Positions 26,391 to 35,694 are shown, counted from the stretch's first letter. The stretch: 45,898 nt of DNA from Candidatus Atribacteria bacterium (GCA_003561145.1 PWXL01000132.1:1-45898), one strand, 5' to 3'. The notes: generated by a model from the letters alone, not told the origin. A program made the numbers and translations.

Positions 26391-27652
26391 GGTTCCTGCC
26401 TTCCTTGGACGGGAATCCCCCCGTTATTGCCGCAGTGGATATGGGAACCAGCAAGGTGTGTACCTTGGTTGGCCAACCCCGAAGCGGAGCTATCGAAATA
26501 CTCGGGATAGGCATGAGTGCTTCCCAGGGAATCCGTAAAGGGAGAGTAGTCAACATAGAACGAGCTACCTACGCGGTACGGGAGTCTATGTCGTTGGCCA
26601 TGGAAGTGGCAAAACGGGAACCAAATATAGTGTGTGTCGCTGTAGCCGGTGACTATATTACTTCTATTAACCTTGAAAATGAGGTGATATTGAGCCGGGG
26701 CGGAAGAGAAATTACAAAAAGAGAAGTTGACAAAGTTGTGGAAGGTACTCGTGCGCAATCTTCCACAGGCGAGACCAGGGTTTTACACTTGATCCCACAG
26801 GAGTTTTCCGTAGACGATCAGCATGGTATTGCTGACCCCGTTGGCATGATAGGAAGTGCTCTGCGTGCCCGTGTGCACCTGGTGACAGCGCAGGAAACAC
26901 AGATTATGAATTTAGGAAAATGCTTTCAGCAAGTTGGAATTGAAATAGCGGCACTTGCTTTTCAGCCCTATGTAGCCGCTTTATCCGTTCTCACACCAGC
27001 CGAGAAGGAAGCAGGTGTTCTGCTGGTGGATTTGGGTGGTGGAACTACGGATATGGCTATGTTTTACGAGGGTTCTATATGGTATTCAGGGATAATACCT
27101 TTGGGGGGAGAGCATATTACTTCAGATCTGGCGGTCGGGTTACGCACTTCACGGGAAGAAGCGGAAAAGATTAAACTTCGTTACGGTTCGGCATTCAGTA
27201 AATATATAGAACCCGAAGAGATCATTGAAGTCAAAGATATGGGTATGTCTTCTTTGCATACGGTGCGCCGCAAGTTTGTATGCGAGGTTATAGAAGCGCG
27301 TGTTCGGGAAATTTTAGCCATTCTGAGGGGGGAACTCCGATCAACAGGTTTAGGGCGCTTTTTAAGGGGAGGAATAGTACTGACGGGGGGGTCATCCCAG
27401 CTTGAGGGATTGGCTGATTTCGCCTCCACCGCCTTAAAAGTACCTGTCCGCTTGGGTTCTCCGGAAAGCCAAAACTATGTAGGCATGGTGCAAACGATCG
27501 CTAGTCCCGTTTTTTCCACTGTCTGTGGCCTGTTAGATTATGCGGTGAGTGGAACGGGAAGAGAAAGGTTTCGTTATCATCACCCGGTTGGTCCAGCAGG
27601 AAAAGGACAGAAAATGATAAATTGGTTGAGAGATTTTTTCATGATGGGATGA
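26387..27652 (+). CDS. ftsA: Cell division protein FtsA
   Basis: Actin-like ATPase that tethers FtsZ filaments to the membrane. The phosphate-1 motif is VDMGTSKVC near residue 18. LVDLGGGTTDMA is the phosphate-2 motif, and GIVLTGGSSQLEGL lies in the adenosine region. The FtsA-specific 1C domain lies between. The C-terminus ends in an amphipathic membrane-targeting helix (MINWLRDFFMM). The protein has 421 residues. The start is TTG 26387, overlapping the ftsQ stop as TTGA, with GAGGGTGA upstream. An 18-nt gap follows before ftsZ. Confidence 0.95.
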   Translation: MRFLPSLDGNPPVIAAVDMGTSKVCTLVGQPRSGAIEILGIGMSASQGIRKGRVVNIERATYAVRESMSLAMEVAKREPNIVCVAVAGDYITSINLENEVILSRGGREITKREVDKVVEGTRAQSSTGETRVLHLIPQEFSVDDQHGIADPVGMIGSALRARVHLVTAQETQIMNLGKCFQQVGIEIAALAFQPYVAALSVLTPAEKEAGVLLVDLGGGTTDMAMFYEGSIWYSGIIPLGGEHITSDLAVGLRTSREEAEKIKLRYGSAFSKYIEPEEIIEVKDMGMSSLHTVRRKFVCEVIEARVREILAILRGELRSTGLGRFLRGGIVLTGGSSQLEGLADFASTALKVPVRLGSPESQNYVGMVQTIASPVFSTVCGLLDYAVSGTGRERFRYHHPVGPAGKGQKMINWLRDFFMMG

Positions 27653-27670
27653 GGGACGGAGGGTGCGGTT

Positions 27671-28723
27671 ATGGCAACGGATAAGAAGAACATATATAAC
27701 GATGGAGTTGTGATTAAGGTTATGGGTGTTGGTGGCGGTGGTGGGAATGCTGTCAACCGAATGGTTAAGAGTGGTTTAAAAGGTGTTGAATTTGTAGCGA
27801 TGAATACCGACGCCCAGGTCCTGAGAGAGTCACTTGCAGAAACAAAAGTTCAGATAGGAAAGAAACTGACCAGGGGGTTGGGAGCCGGCGCTAATCCGGA
27901 AATAGGCAAACGAGCGGCTGAAGAGGACAGAGATGATATATTTAAGGTGCTGGAAAATACCGAGATGGTTTTCATCACTGCCGGAATGGGGGGAGGTACG
28001 GGTACAGGCGGCACTCCGGTTGTGGCTTCAATCGCCAGGGAACTTGGTATACTCACCATAGCGGTTGTAACCCGGCCTTTTTCTTTTGAGGGTTCAAGAC
28101 GTTCGAGACAAGCGGTCGAGGGGATTGATCTCTTGAAAGAGGCCGTTGACACACTCATCGTTATTCCTAATGACCGTCTCTTGCAGATAATAGATCCAAG
28201 CACTTCAATTGGAGAGGCATTTCAAATGGTGGATGATGTATTGCTCCAGGGGGTTCAGAGCATTTCTGATCTTATCAATGTTCCAGGAATTATTAATCTG
28301 GATTTTGCTGATATTCGCACCATCATGGCCAATGCAGGCACATCGCTTATGGGTATAGGCAGGGCGACTGGTGAAAACAAGGCAGTGGATGCTGCCCGTA
28401 CTGCTGTATCAAGCCCTCTACTGGAAACTGCTTTCAAGGGGGCTCGCGGGGTTCTCTTCAACGTCACCGGCGGCCCCAGCCTCGGCCTTTTGGAGGTGAA
28501 CAAGTCAGCCGAAATTATTTGTGGAGCGGCTTCTGAAAGCGCGAACATTATATTTGGAGCCGTTATCGACGAGAACATGAAAGACGAAATGAAAGTCACT
28601 GTAATCGCTACAGGATTTGAAACGGAAGAGAAAGATGAAACAGGAGCTGATGAAGAAGCAGAAGTGGCAGATGCCTTTTCTTTTGATGATTTGGATGTGC
28701 CTGCTTTTATGAGAAAAAAATAA
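27671..28723 (+). CDS. ftsZ: Cell division GTPase FtsZ
   Basis: Tubulin-like GTPase forming the cytokinetic ring. The N-terminal GTP-binding loop is [13 protein letters not shown] and the tubulin signature [13 protein letters not shown], with Gly-Thr where Ala-Ala is usual. [11 protein letters not shown] forms the T7 loop that activates hydrolysis. The short acidic linker ends in the conserved tail [12 protein letters not shown] that binds FtsA and other tethers. The protein has 350 residues, and a GGAGGGTG site precedes the ATG. It closes the dcw cluster. No sepF follows, unlike in many Firmicutes. Confidence 0.97.
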   Translation: MATDKKNIYNDGVVIKVMGVGGGGGNAVNRMVKSGLKGVEFVAMNTDAQVLRESLAETKVQIGKKLTRGLGAGANPEIGKRAAEEDRDDIFKVLENTEMVFITAGMGGGTGTGGTPVVASIARELGILTIAVVTRPFSFEGSRRSRQAVEGIDLLKEAVDTLIVIPNDRLLQIIDPSTSIGEAFQMVDDVLLQGVQSISDLINVPGIINLDFADIRTIMANAGTSLMGIGRATGENKAVDAARTAVSSPLLETAFKGARGVLFNVTGGPSLGLLEVNKSAEIICGAASESANIIFGAVIDENMKDEMKVTVIATGFETEEKDETGADEEAEVADAFSFDDLDVPAFMRKK

Positions 28724-28724
28724 G

Positions 28725-30401
28725 ATGAGCATAGACCCCGTAATTCTTTTGCAGCGGGAACGGGGGATGTCACTTACCGCTAAACGGGGTGATCGTTTCT
28801 TCGGACTGTGTTTTCCCGGTCCCTATAGTTTGGGGATAGCGAGTTTGGGGATTCACGCGGTTTTAGAAACTGTTTATCGGCTTCCTCGTTGGAGGCCTGA
28901 ACGTTTTTTCCTTGATACGGGAGACGTATCATTAGAGAGCCGCTCTTCCTTGCGTTTTTTTAACGTTGCCGGCTTTTCCCTGGCCTTCGAGCGGGACATT
29001 TTCGGGATGATCCAGATGTGTTCCCGTGCCGGTATTCCCCTCTATTCCACCCAGCGCACATCTACCCATCCCCTCGTGGTTGTGGGAGGGGCTTTTGCTA
29101 CTCTGAATCCGGAAGTTGCAGCATCGTTCGCTGATCTCATGATTATCGGGGAAGCAGAATCAGTCATACCTTCACTCCTCCGGAAATTGGAAGACTATCC
29201 CGACGAAGTACACAACCGTTCGGAGGTATTGGAAAGAGTGGCCGGCCTTCCTTCCGTGTTGGTCCCGGCATTAACCAGGCCGGTCTATAAAGGAGCAGAA
29301 CTCGCTGGTTTTACACATTCTGATAGCCGGACTTCCATTAAGGTCAAAAGAGCAGTGAGCGACTTGACGGGATCACCAACGTCCAGTTTGTTTGTGACTC
29401 CGGAAAGCCATTTCGGGGCAACGGCCTTGTGTGAACTCAATCGGGGGTGTTCGCATCAATGCCGGTTCTGCGCGGCGAGCATTGTCTATCGGCCTCTTCG
29501 TCATCGCAGGACTCACTTGGTGAAAGAAAAGGTGACGATGCTTTCCGAGCTCTCTTCACAAATGGGATTTGTTGGATCCGATATCTTATCACATCCTCAG
29601 TTCGGGGACATACTCGAACATGCCCGGAAAGAGAACATGAGTGTGACCTGTTCCTCGCTCTCATCCAGGTCTTTGTGGGAAAAACCCGAAATGGTCGGGT
29701 TGTTGGCTGATGCAGGGGTAAAGACCGCAACGCTTGCGCCGGAGAGTGGGTCTTTTTCAAGCCGGCGTGTACTGGGCAAAAATCTTACCAACCGAGAATG
29801 GATTGAACTCTTAGATTTTATATTGAATAAAAAACAAATGAAAGTTAAACTGTATTTTATGTTGGGAAAGCCGTGGAATGGTCCAGAAGATGACCTCTCG
29901 TTTTTGGCAACAATAGCAGGGGTGGCGCGGGAAACAGGTAAGATTTCAGTTTCCTACAGTTTTTTTGTTCCGAAACCCCAGACACCATTTGAAGAGATTG
30001 CGACACTATCCTTTAGTGCTTGGAAAAAAGAACGAATGGTATTCGAAAAAGGTATGCAAAGGATAGGCATTGAATATTCAGGAGAGAGTCCCCGCCTTGC
30101 CTGGATCGAGTTGATACTGGCCCGCGGGGATCGACTGCTGGGAGAGAAGCTATCCGGCTTGTGCAACCATCAAGGTATATTTAGACAGGCTTCCTGGCGG
30201 TCATTATTGGAGGACATCGGCCGGGATTGGGAAGAGTGGCCTCGTCGTCCCTGGAAAGGCATGATACGACCTTGGGATGTCGTGGAATCCGGGGTTGATG
30301 CGGAATATTTACGAAAAGAAAGAGAGAATGCGGACAGGGCAATACCAGCTCCTCGCTGTCCGGGCCAGGGCTGCATTGCTTGTGGAGTATGCAAAACATG
30401 A
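28725..30401 (+). CDS. B12-binding-type radical SAM protein
   Basis: A 558-residue protein. Its N-terminal part (about 1-210) resembles the cobalamin-binding-like domain seen ahead of radical SAM cores, with LCFPGPYSLGIASLGI and VVVGGAFATLNPE. The radical SAM cluster motif is CSHQCRFC (CxxxCxxC, about residue 240). LAPESGSFSSRRVLGKN is also typical of the core. The tail CPGQGCIACGVC may bind another iron-sulfur cluster. The architecture is like the TIGR03960 family, whose substrate I do not know. It begins one base after ftsZ and overlaps yggS by 4 nt. ATG 28767 (MSLTAKRGDRFFG) is an alternative start. An odd resident between ftsZ and yggS. Confidence 0.8.
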   Translation: MSIDPVILLQRERGMSLTAKRGDRFFGLCFPGPYSLGIASLGIHAVLETVYRLPRWRPERFFLDTGDVSLESRSSLRFFNVAGFSLAFERDIFGMIQMCSRAGIPLYSTQRTSTHPLVVVGGAFATLNPEVAASFADLMIIGEAESVIPSLLRKLEDYPDEVHNRSEVLERVAGLPSVLVPALTRPVYKGAELAGFTHSDSRTSIKVKRAVSDLTGSPTSSLFVTPESHFGATALCELNRGCSHQCRFCAASIVYRPLRHRRTHLVKEKVTMLSELSSQMGFVGSDILSHPQFGDILEHARKENMSVTCSSLSSRSLWEKPEMVGLLADAGVKTATLAPESGSFSSRRVLGKNLTNREWIELLDFILNKKQMKVKLYFMLGKPWNGPEDDLSFLATIAGVARETGKISVSYSFFVPKPQTPFEEIATLSFSAWKKERMVFEKGMQRIGIEYSGESPRLAWIELILARGDRLLGEKLSGLCNHQGIFRQASWRSLLEDIGRDWEEWPRRPWKGMIRPWDVVESGVDAEYLRKERENADRAIPAPRCPGQGCIACGVCKT

Positions 30402-31108
30402 AGAAAACAGTCCAGGAAAGTCTTGCAGAAGTATTGAACAGGGTCGAAAAGGCAAAGGTTCATTCAGGTCGTTCTTCTGATACTGTTCGACTGGTTGCTG
30501 TAACAAAGGGTGTGGGATTAGATACAATACAGCAGGTCGTACAAGCTGGAGTGAAGGATTTGGGGGAAAACCGCTGGCAGGAATTCAGAGATAAATTTCT
30601 TTCAGAACATTCAATAGCTGTTCGAACAATACAGTGGCATTTTATCGGGAGACTGCAGAAAAATAAAGTGAAACATGTGGTCCCATCAATGTGCTGCATC
30701 CACTCACTTGACCGCTGGGATCTCGCTGGTGAAGTTGAACGGCGTGCGGTTCAGGAAGGAAAAAGTCCTTTTCCTGTTTTTGTTCAGGTCAATATGACCG
30801 GTAACCCTGCTCAGGGTGGGGTCAAAGAAAATGAACTCTTTACTTTTTTAGAAAAACTCACAGCCTTGGAAGGTCTCAAGGTATGCGGGTTTATGACGAT
30901 AGCACCCTTATGTCAAGAAGAAAAGAAGACAAGGAATATATTTTCCCGCCTGCGGGAGGTAAGAGATATGGCCCGGCAGAGGAAGCTGCCTGGAGGAGTG
31001 CCCGGGGAGTTGTCAATGGGGATGAGTGACGACTATGAATGGGCGGTTCAGGAAGGTGCGACCATTGTACGGCTGGGACGGGCACTTTTTGGCGAAAGGA
31101 GGCCATGA
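30398..31108 (+). CDS. yggS: PLP homeostasis protein (YggS/YlmE family)
   Basis: Binds pyridoxal 5'-phosphate on a single TIM-barrel domain and buffers cellular PLP; no catalytic activity is established for the family. The PLP lysine lies in VAVTKGV near residue 35. NRWQEF, WHFIGRLQKNK and SMGMSDDYEWAV are family blocks. ATG 30398 gives about 236 residues with GGAG upstream; an earlier ATG at 30389 is possible. The start overlaps the radical SAM stop as ATGA. Its presence just after the division genes matches ylmE in Bacillus, which lies downstream of ftsZ. Confidence 0.93.
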   Translation: MKKTVQESLAEVLNRVEKAKVHSGRSSDTVRLVAVTKGVGLDTIQQVVQAGVKDLGENRWQEFRDKFLSEHSIAVRTIQWHFIGRLQKNKVKHVVPSMCCIHSLDRWDLAGEVERRAVQEGKSPFPVFVQVNMTGNPAQGGVKENELFTFLEKLTALEGLKVCGFMTIAPLCQEEKKTRNIFSRLREVRDMARQRKLPGGVPGELSMGMSDDYEWAVQEGATIVRLGRALFGERRP

Positions 31109-31915
31109 TTGACCACTTCAATTATGGTTATGGGATGCGGTAACATGGGAAGTGCGATAGCGAAAGGACTGGTAAGAGCCGGGAGGCATAAAACAGAGCA
31201 CTTGGTTCTGTATGATATTGTGTGGGATAAGGCCCGGGCTCTTGGAGAAGCACTGGATATAGCATGGATACGTAACATTGACCAGCTGGAAAATCCGCCG
31301 GAGTATCTCTTTATTGCAGTGAAACCAGCGGATTTTCCGGATACTGCTGAAATTTTGGGAGAATGGCATAAGAGTGTTTTTCTCTCGGTCATGGCCGGTG
31401 TGGCAATAAAAGATGTGGCTTCCTGCCTGGGAGGGGAGAAAGGGATTGTCCGATTGATGCCGAACCTGTGTGTTGAGGTTGGTGAAGGTGTTATACCCGT
31501 TTGTTTTTCGCCATCGCTTGATATTGCCCGGCAGGAAGAGGTGTTATTCCTCCTATCCTCCCTGGGATGGGTTTTCGAGTCAGTGGAAAGTGAAATTGAT
31601 TCCCTTACCGCGTTAGGAGGGAGTGGACCTGCTTTTATCTCGCTTTTTGTGGAGGCCTTGATGGATGGAGGAGTTTACTGTGGACTCAACTGGGAAAAGG
31701 CCTTGAAGGTAACTCTGCAGACCATGCTGGGTACCGCTATTTACCTGAAGGAGTCCGGCATGCATCCGGGAGCTTTCAAGAATGCTGTGGCTTCTCCCGG
31801 GGGCACCACCATAGCGGGATTACGTAAGATCGAAGAGGGCGGGCTGCGAGCAAAAATCATGCAGGGTGTGGAAGCCGCTTACCGGAGGGCATCGAAAACC
31901 AACGATGGGGAGTGA
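31109..31915 (+). CDS. proC: Pyrroline-5-carboxylate reductase
   Basis: Reduces pyrroline-5-carboxylate to proline with NAD(P)H. The N-terminal Rossmann loop is VMGCGNMGSAIAKGL. The C-terminal dimer domain has the signature ALGGSGPAFISLFVEAL, followed by ASPGGTTIAGL. The 268 residues are typical. The start is TTG 31109, directly after the yggS stop, with a strong AGGAGG 6 nt upstream. yggS-proC is a widespread gene pair in bacteria. The end overlaps a GTG that may be read as the start of divIVA, but ATG 31921 is more likely there. Confidence 0.94.
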   Translation: MTTSIMVMGCGNMGSAIAKGLVRAGRHKTEHLVLYDIVWDKARALGEALDIAWIRNIDQLENPPEYLFIAVKPADFPDTAEILGEWHKSVFLSVMAGVAIKDVASCLGGEKGIVRLMPNLCVEVGEGVIPVCFSPSLDIARQEEVLFLLSSLGWVFESVESEIDSLTALGGSGPAFISLFVEALMDGGVYCGLNWEKALKVTLQTMLGTAIYLKESGMHPGAFKNAVASPGGTTIAGLRKIEEGGLRAKIMQGVEAAYRRASKTNDGE

Positions 31916-31920
31916 CACTC

Positions 31921-32517
31921 ATGACCTTAAAACCGGAAGAGATCCTTGAATACGAATTCAACCGCGCTTTCAGGGGGTACAGTGAAGGTGAGGTGAATGA
32001 ATTTCTTGAGGAGATGGCAGCCCAATGGGAAGATCTCCTGCAGGAAAATGATCAACTGCAAAAGGAATGCGAAGAATTGAGAAGGCAGGTATCAGAGAGC
32101 AGGCAATACGCCGCCAAGCTGGAAGTAAGTTTAGAAGAGTGGAAAAAAGAAGGTGAAGTGGAAAAAGAGCTGGCTCGCCGTGAGTCACAAATGGTACTGA
32201 AAGAAGCGCAGCTGAAATCCCGGCAGATCATTGAGGAAGCTTTGCGTCAAAAAAAGGAGATTGAAGCGGGATATAGCGAAGCGAAAGAAAAATACAACGC
32301 TTTCCTCATCCGGTTTAAGTCTATTTTACACACTTTTCTCCAATCTGTTGAGTGGAAAGAAAAGGAATTGAGAGAAGAATTCACACAACCACCTGATGCA
32401 ACGTCCTCGCCGCATCCCCAAGAACAGAAAAGCGGCGAAGGCCACGCTTCTCCCCGTGAAGAGATTTCAAGATTTTCCCTCGATGACTTTCGTGATGAAG
32501 ATTACAAGGAAAGCTGA
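31921..32517 (+). CDS. divIVA: DivIVA-family cell-pole/septum protein
   Basis: A coiled-coil protein of about 198 residues that is expected to bind curved membrane at poles and septa and recruit partners. The N-terminal membrane-binding domain (about 1-40) contains EYEFNRAFRGYSEGEVNEFL, matching the DivIVA/GpsB motif. A long coiled coil (about 40-160) and an acidic, disordered tail follow. ATG 31921 has GGGGAG upstream; GTG 31912 is the track start. The stop overlaps lspA (TGATG). Location downstream of the dcw cluster, as in Bacillus, supports the assignment. Confidence 0.88.
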   Translation: MTLKPEEILEYEFNRAFRGYSEGEVNEFLEEMAAQWEDLLQENDQLQKECEELRRQVSESRQYAAKLEVSLEEWKKEGEVEKELARRESQMVLKEAQLKSRQIIEEALRQKKEIEAGYSEAKEKYNAFLIRFKSILHTFLQSVEWKEKELREEFTQPPDATSSPHPQEQKSGEGHASPREEISRFSLDDFRDEDYKES

Positions 32518-33014
32518 TGCAGGGTCTTGTACTGTTGAGGAAAACCATCCTTTTTTTCTTACTCGCTTTTTTACCTGTTTTTCTAATGGATCAGCTCACC
32601 AAGAGTTGGGCCTTGCAGAATCTTCCTCATACCCCGATTGTTGTGATAGAGGGTATTTTTGAACTCAAAATCCGCAGGAATTACGGGAGCGCTTTTGGGC
32701 TGTTCAGTTTGGATCCGGCGTGGTATGTGTTGATAGCAATTGTTGTTACGGTGGTTTTTCTCTGGTTTTTGAAAAGAAGAAGCGACAACCCCAGGGGTCT
32801 TTTAGCGGGCGGGAGCGGCCTCTTCCTTGCCGGGGTATGGGGGAATCAACTTGACCGCTTGCATTACGGATACGTAGTCGATTTTTTAGAACCTTCGTTT
32901 TGGCCCACTTTCAACGTTGCGGATCTTGGCATAACCATTGGACTGATACTGGTGGTATGGGATTTTTGGAGAAGGGAATATTACAGTGAGGAGAGAGAAG
33001 ATACAGGTCTATGA
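32517..33014 (+). CDS. lspA: Lipoprotein signal peptidase
   Basis: Aspartic membrane protease (signal peptidase II) that cleaves signal peptides from diacylated prolipoproteins. Four hydrophobic helices are visible in 165 residues. The two catalytic aspartates lie in YVVDFL and FNVADLGI, and the conserved RNYGSAFGLF and GNQLDRLHYGY blocks are present. The start overlaps the divIVA stop by one base. The end overlaps rluD by 29 nt, the lspA-rluD pairing typical of Firmicutes. Confidence 0.95.
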   Translation: MQGLVLLRKTILFFLLAFLPVFLMDQLTKSWALQNLPHTPIVVIEGIFELKIRRNYGSAFGLFSLDPAWYVLIAIVVTVVFLWFLKRRSDNPRGLLAGGSGLFLAGVWGNQLDRLHYGYVVDFLEPSFWPTFNVADLGITIGLILVVWDFWRREYYSEEREDTGL

Positions 33015-33891
33015 CGAGGGTTTCTGCCGGTTGGATACTTGGCTGGCCAAACAATACAACGATATTTCGCGTTCCGTTCTGGCACGGCTCATCAGGAAAG
33101 GTCATCTTCGTGTCAACAGACAAGCGGTGAAAAAGGCAAGTTACCTGGTCCGGCCAGGAGATGTTTTGGAAATACACTGGCCCGCTGAAGACTGCAGTAC
33201 TCCACTCCCCGAAAGACTTCCGCTGGATGTTATTTTTGAGGATAATGACATAATTGCTGTAAACAAGAGGGCCGGAATGATCGTTCACCCGGTGACACCC
33301 TTCCAAAGAGGAACCCTGATCAATGCTTTACTTGGTCATAAAATCAAACTTTCCCGCTACGGATTACCAATGAGGCCGGGTATTGTCCATCGTTTGGATA
33401 AAGATACATCCGGTGTCCTGGTGGTGGCCAAAACTGATAATGCATATATACATCTGGTTCGGCAATTCAAGGAGAGGGCGATGGGAAAAATATATCTGGC
33501 TGTTGTTCGGGGACACTTCAAAGGAGCTCAATCCATTGAATCCCGCATTGGACGAAGCAGAACTCAGCCTCGCTTGATGAAAACCCTTCCACGTGGAGGA
33601 CGGGAGGCGCTTACCCGGGTGTGTGTTCTTCGAACGGGAAGAGACCATAGTTTGCTGTTGGTTCAACCGGAAACCGGTCGTACCCACCAAATTCGTGTTC
33701 ACTTGAGCTCTCAGGGTTTTCCCCTGGCCGGGGACAGAGACTACGGTGGGCCCTCACATGATGAATATTTTTCGCGTCATGCACTGCATGCCTTCTCTCT
33801 TTCCCTGCTCCATCCTGTAAATGGAAAGATGTATCACTTTTCCGCGGCCCTTCCCCGGGATATGGGCGAATTCATACGCGATATGCTATAG
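32986..33891 (+). CDS. rluD: 23S rRNA pseudouridine synthase, RluA/RluD family
   Basis: Converts uridines to pseudouridine in large-subunit rRNA. An N-terminal S4 RNA-binding domain (about 13-75) precedes the catalytic domain with the active-site motif GIVHRLDKDTSG. TGRTHQIRVHLSSQGFPLAGD is the family C-terminal block. The start is GTG 32986 inside lspA, with AAGGGA upstream. The name rluD is by family; the site specificity is not certain. The stop codon directly abuts the stop codon of rqcH on the other strand, with no base between. Confidence 0.9.
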   Translation: MRREKIQVYDEGFCRLDTWLAKQYNDISRSVLARLIRKGHLRVNRQAVKKASYLVRPGDVLEIHWPAEDCSTPLPERLPLDVIFEDNDIIAVNKRAGMIVHPVTPFQRGTLINALLGHKIKLSRYGLPMRPGIVHRLDKDTSGVLVVAKTDNAYIHLVRQFKERAMGKIYLAVVRGHFKGAQSIESRIGRSRTQPRLMKTLPRGGREALTRVCVLRTGRDHSLLLVQPETGRTHQIRVHLSSQGFPLAGDRDYGGPSHDEYFSRHALHAFSLSLLHPVNGKMYHFSAALPRDMGEFIRDML

Positions 33892-35619
33892 TTACCTGGT
33901 TTTTTTCCTTCCTGGACGGATAAGTTCAGGGGGTATGCCGGGTTGAACAATCAAGCTCTTTTCATGTCGATAGGTTACTTTCCCTATTCCTGCACCGGGA
34001 ATAAAGCGGAGATACTTGACACGGGTAAATAGTATTTCTGCTTTTGCAGACATCCGGGCAGGAGAATACTGAGCGGCAACACGGGCTGCCCGTTCTATAT
34101 CAGGATCAATTGATTCGTCAAATGAGGAAATTTTCAACACCACATGGGAGCCGGGCAGATCCTGTACGTGGAACCAGTAATCCCCTTTCGCAGCGATTTT
34201 GGATACCAAAATATGGTTGGCATGCTCATTTCTGCCTATCAATATTTCGTTACCCAGGGGAGTGCGGTAGCGCTCAATGGTAGGTGTTGCACTTGAAAGA
34301 CCATGTGTCTGGGTGTGTTCCTGTATTTCTTCTTTTTCAGGCGGTTTTTCGTTTTCCAGGAGGGCTCGTTTTTTTTTCTCCAGGCGCTTGAGAGTATCAT
34401 TTAAGTGTCTATTGCGTTGCAGTGCTTTTCGATACCGGCGGAAGTATTTTTGCATATTGCCCACCCTGTCTAATTTTGGATCCAAGGGAATTATTACGTT
34501 TTCAAGGGTATCGGAAAAAAGGTTGGTCAGTGTGACACTGTCCGGCCCTTCTTTGAAATCTGGTAAGTCCGTATATACTTTCAATAACTCCCCGGACGTT
34601 TGAAGACGCTTAAGCTCGGCGGGTGGGATCATCAAGGCGTTGACTTTTTCCTTCTCTTTGCGAAGGTATGATAGCTCTTTCTGCATAAATGCTTTTCTTT
34701 GTTTCTCTGCTTGCATATGTTGTGCCCAATAGCGGGTTTCCCGGTGAAGGAACTCAATGGACTCGTTCATGGTGGAATATGTCTGGGCGGGTGGAGAGGG
34801 AAAGAGAGAGGTTGGGAACCAGGCAATCCCCAGCGGACGGTCGTTGCCTGGATCACGGTACACACCAACCCGGTAAGATTTTTCACATAAGGGCTTTATA
34901 AGATCTTTAAGAACCAGGGATGCGTTTTCAGAAGAAAAAACCGGATCTTTCCCAGGCATGATTTTCTCTACACAAGCTCGGGCCAAGAAGGGTCCAACTC
35001 CATCTACTTCATGCACAAGCCAGGATACCAGTTCTTCCGCCGTGGGAAAATAATGTTTTTCCCCGGGTCCATCGAAAACGAAGTCAATGGGGTCTCTACA
35101 CAGTCCCCGTTGCGGGGGAAGGCGGTACGGGTGTCCGGGAAGAACGGTACGGTACCGGCTCATGCTTTCCGGAACATGCCGGAAAGCCCCCAATATTTGG
35201 TGTTCAGCCTGCCCGGAAGCAAGGATGCAATTAGCGTTGCGACCGGTCAGCTCTATAAAAAGTGAAAAATTGGTGTGGAGCCCCCACAGCTTGAGATTAG
35301 AGAGAGAGACTTTCATTATTCGGTCCCAGCCAAGCTGTTCAATGGCACCTATTGATGCACCGCTCAGGTATTTATTCAATATTCGTTCCCAACCGGTTCC
35401 CGTAAGTTTCTCTCCGGATGGTTTCTCCTGTGAAATGAAAACACCGCTCATGTCTGGTTTGAGAGAAATAACCAAATAGCTTGATACCCCACGGTGATGA
35501 AGCTGAAAAACAGTTTCCCTGTGAGGAGTGACAATCACGCGCTGTATCCGCGAATTATGGCAGAAAACTTCCAATTCCTCAATCAGAGTTCGCAATGGAA
35601 TGCCTTCAAGGGTTCTCAT
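33892..35619 (-). CDS. rqcH: Ribosome quality-control protein RqcH (NFACT family)
   Basis: Binds stalled 50S subunits carrying peptidyl-tRNA and directs C-terminal alanine tailing. The N-terminal NFACT-N domain carries the Asp-Arg pair needed for tRNA-Ala recognition in Bacillus RqcH, here at 99-100 in LGWDRIM. GRNANCIL follows. A middle coiled-coil section (about 300-440) precedes the NFACT-R domain with IGRNEHANHILVSK and LPGSHVVLK. The 575 residues match Bacillus RqcH (about 570). It is the only minus-strand gene, divergent from yicC, with its own putative promoter. The family was earlier named FbpA for fibronectin binding. Confidence 0.92.
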   Translation of the reverse strand: MRTLEGIPLRTLIEELEVFCHNSRIQRVIVTPHRETVFQLHHRGVSSYLVISLKPDMSGVFISQEKPSGEKLTGTGWERILNKYLSGASIGAIEQLGWDRIMKVSLSNLKLWGLHTNFSLFIELTGRNANCILASGQAEHQILGAFRHVPESMSRYRTVLPGHPYRLPPQRGLCRDPIDFVFDGPGEKHYFPTAEELVSWLVHEVDGVGPFLARACVEKIMPGKDPVFSSENASLVLKDLIKPLCEKSYRVGVYRDPGNDRPLGIAWFPTSLFPSPPAQTYSTMNESIEFLHRETRYWAQHMQAEKQRKAFMQKELSYLRKEKEKVNALMIPPAELKRLQTSGELLKVYTDLPDFKEGPDSVTLTNLFSDTLENVIIPLDPKLDRVGNMQKYFRRYRKALQRNRHLNDTLKRLEKKKRALLENEKPPEKEEIQEHTQTHGLSSATPTIERYRTPLGNEILIGRNEHANHILVSKIAAKGDYWFHVQDLPGSHVVLKISSFDESIDPDIERAARVAAQYSPARMSAKAEILFTRVKYLRFIPGAGIGKVTYRHEKSLIVQPGIPPELIRPGRKKTR

Positions 35620-35636
35620 AGTTACTTTCGAGTTCG

Positions 35637-35665
35637 TTGACAGGATTTGTAATATTCAATACTAT
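35637..35665 (+). promoter_or_regulatory. Sigma-70-type promoter for yicC and downstream genes
   Basis: TTGACA (35637-35642) matches the -35 consensus perfectly. A 17-base spacer follows, then TACTAT (35660-35665) as -10; TATTAT at 35663 is a second possible -10 at longer spacing. The start of yicC lies about 55 bases downstream, after AAGGGG. This is the clearest promoter in the window. Confidence 0.7.
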
Positions 35666-35694
35666 TATATATTATTCTTCAAAGGGGATAACAA
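35664..35694 (-). promoter_or_regulatory. Putative promoter for rqcH
   Basis: On the minus strand a perfect TATAAT is found (complement of ATTATA, 35664-35669). TTGTTA (complement of 35689-35694) lies 19 bases upstream as a weak -35. The -10 overlaps the -10 of the opposite promoter by two bases, so the two polymerases would compete. Confidence 0.45.

Noticed and set aside
28255-28773. 172-residue minus-strand ORF across the end of ftsZ
   Set aside because: Antisense shadow of ftsZ; serine/alanine/proline-rich low-complexity translation.
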